Source of the DNA: Fasciolopsis buskii
Taxonomy: Eukaryota; Platyhelminthes; Trematoda; Plagiorchiida; Fasciolidae
Assembly: GCA_008360955.1 (NCBI GenBank)
Contig: LUCM01006475.1
Coordinates: forward strand, 68,288-132,287
Direction: 5' to 3'
DNA: 64,000 nt
The position numbers were made by a program, and so were the translations under genes. Each line of letters starts with the position of its first letter. The first letter of the stretch is position 1. Below, one piece after another: positions 63,701-64,000 of the stretch. The notes beneath the pieces are model-generated. The model had not been told where the DNA came from. It saw only the letters and a list, made by a program, of their open reading frames with translations, and did not search any database.

Positions 63701-64000
63701 AATGAGATCCCATTTGCCGACGAAGACAGCGAAGTGAATGGAATCGAGAATGGTCGAAAATTAACAACGGTTGAATCGAATCCAGAGAAGAATGGAAAAA
63801 CATTTTCTAATTTTCAAATCCAAGTAGAAAAGGAAGAACGGGTTCCGACTGTTTCTTTGCCTGCTTCAAGCCACGGTAGATCGTGTGAGACAATTGCGAC
63901 CGAGGCCGAGGTAATTGTGGAACCTGTGAAAGATAAAACAAATCAAACGGAAACCGGTCAACGTGAAATAAAAAGGAGGTTAAGCTTTTATCCTGGGTTC
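60788..64000 (+). CDS. Neuropeptide F/Y-type class A GPCR, very long loop 3 and tail (3' end beyond window)
   Basis: Seen: one frame is open from 60707 to the window end with no stop. I start at the ATG at 60788, the first after a strong splice acceptor (pyrimidine tract ending in AG at 60781-60782); ATGs at 60842 and 60848 are alternatives with better context. Numbering from 60788: TM1 about 117-141 (N132), TM2 150-176 with LAISD (D162), Cys189 and Cys283 as the expected disulfide, DRY 213-215 followed by QIIIYP, TM4 229-252, TM5 294-323, TM6 with CWTP at 353-356, TM7 with NPWLY at 506-510 followed by GWLN. Possible N-glycosylation sites are N44, N185, N271, N289 and N393. Family knowledge: CxEMWP in loop 2, DRYQ-IIYP and NPxLYGWLN are typical of NPY/NPF receptors, which bind amidated peptides at the neuronal or muscle membrane and signal through G proteins. 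Odd: about 115 residues between TM6 and TM7, and a tail longer than 550 residues rich in Ser, Thr, Asn and Gln. The ligand is inferred, not shown. A related peptide receptor subfamily is the main alternative. Confidence 0.87.
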   Translation, partial: MILFYSPRTNIQLHVLIGMIMTIQFTLFVSSTTLDVVGNPTKTNSTDRRTSDFQEQKIYVPPVEVLHHWITGQKTSQTETNERTTLNPIHAQWIMLHAGYGRPDFATHRISWIKIGLATLYSLLAVVGVVSNVTVVYILLIRRRRALANITNIFVLVLAISDVTLCGFNMPLQAYYELKETHGMNSTACKIVFTIFGIPMHVSCLTILMIACDRYQIIIYPLYPRMSTRIAVLLIALICLLSSLNSLPIALYNTVSQAVIPPRSTVPYMNNHTYTDNQVHTYCVEMWPNETGRLIYSLVTFLLHFFIPLSLTMGLYGHIFFRLHESRFRRSSVERKRRTNKILVRIVVCFAVCWTPWCCFSLWIEVHAFLWQTGALSTAGDLENLGRYDQISNSSMLPNIPSWMNPPTSEQTNTMEWVKLIVSHKAKSYLDRDLNRIELRSPSTTGNNLVSTNTALDASSMATLTSSLPVANPDLFSKLVSESHEEKIKLIDLILKLVAMGSGCINPWLYGWLNKFVITLSKLYWMKLTRSIKVGKKFREWNTRRQRNKLLLHSHNTNLGDQTNVHSADGVVNSNHIKQYSDAIVQVCFCCGNLCRCNFVFSRSVLFQGKKQDHMSFLSSAMMNGNSQRGSYRETSHRDSQRNAESCERCVATAGRSGTGSRTSQSGSGRQKGSKCSADNMASNVMAQLAEFDACLENAQQENLSAQNRRDKECHQCSSHKRFGRRYSSRLSASSVGTLSYLDPSTKQTSLLPSSGFTPTPRGSFLRPGEPATMMRLEPNMNLINFGTVENNRSTGNNLLVPPIMPTGLRGRSIDSGSFFPDSSLTASCNIQITEEQSQYSHTCQESETDLDNPVITLFCPQKILQTTSEQFQIKTELITLHEQSDSNSFDQGYNDSGSLSNHQEVVQINVHMEAPYNNTEIPMKTTSFAPQVSTGSNPFQVLTNPWSNVWLGPGVCDRSEPNKLMIFGEINEIPFADEDSEVNGIENGRKLTTVESNPEKNGKTFSNFQIQVEKEERVPTVSLPASSHGRSCETIATEAEVIVEPVKDKTNQTETGQREIKRRLSFYPGF

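Noticed and set aside
1..64000. CRISPR arrays or prokaryotic operons
   Set aside because: No spaced direct-repeat array, no gene-dense layout; the signals are those of an animal genome.

Overview
The window looks like a gene-poor, repeat-rich piece of a flatworm (platyhelminth) nuclear genome, most likely a digenean trematode. This rests on four things seen here. There are many broken Penelope-like retroelements with GIY-YIG endonuclease tails. There is a tRNA-derived SINE carrying a hammerhead ribozyme, a design known from the Schistosoma SM-alpha repeats. Several families of short tRNA-like repeats are present. The only convincing host gene is a neuropeptide F/Y-type receptor. The species cannot be fixed from the sequence alone. 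One ambiguous base (N at 15971) marks a draft assembly.

Layout. Positions 1-60.7 kb hold no host gene that I can support, apart from one weak candidate exon on the minus strand near 12.8 kb. The space is filled with decayed mobile elements. Penelope-like copies lie at 0.52-1.36, 1.73-2.99, 15.54-17.2, 21.9-22.65, 26.45-26.77, 40.87-41.86, 42.2-43.48, 49.57-50.16 and 58.2-58.74 kb. tRNA-derived SINEs lie near 5.1, 9.3, 26.2, 28.0, 34.0, 42.0, 49.0, 50.5 and 57.4 kb. Hammerhead-bearing SINEs lie at 19.65-19.91 and 54.88-55.28 kb. A probable mariner-type transposase relic lies at about 5.93-6.2 kb, and microsatellites are scattered throughout.

The last 3.2 kb (60788-64000, plus strand, running off the window) is one uninterrupted reading frame of at least 1071 codons. 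It encodes a class A GPCR of the neuropeptide F/Y receptor type. All seven helices and the DRY, CWxP and NPxxY motifs are present. Two features are unusual: an extracellular loop 3 of roughly 115 residues and an intracellular tail of more than 550 residues.

The best candidates for something little described are three. First is the SINE with tRNA head, hammerhead and inverted arms: one copy has a complete hammerhead core and is flanked by a perfect 17-bp direct repeat. Second is the repeated head-to-head arrangement of 5'-truncated Penelope-like copies. Third is the oversized receptor. All calls come from reading the sequence by eye; no database search was possible.
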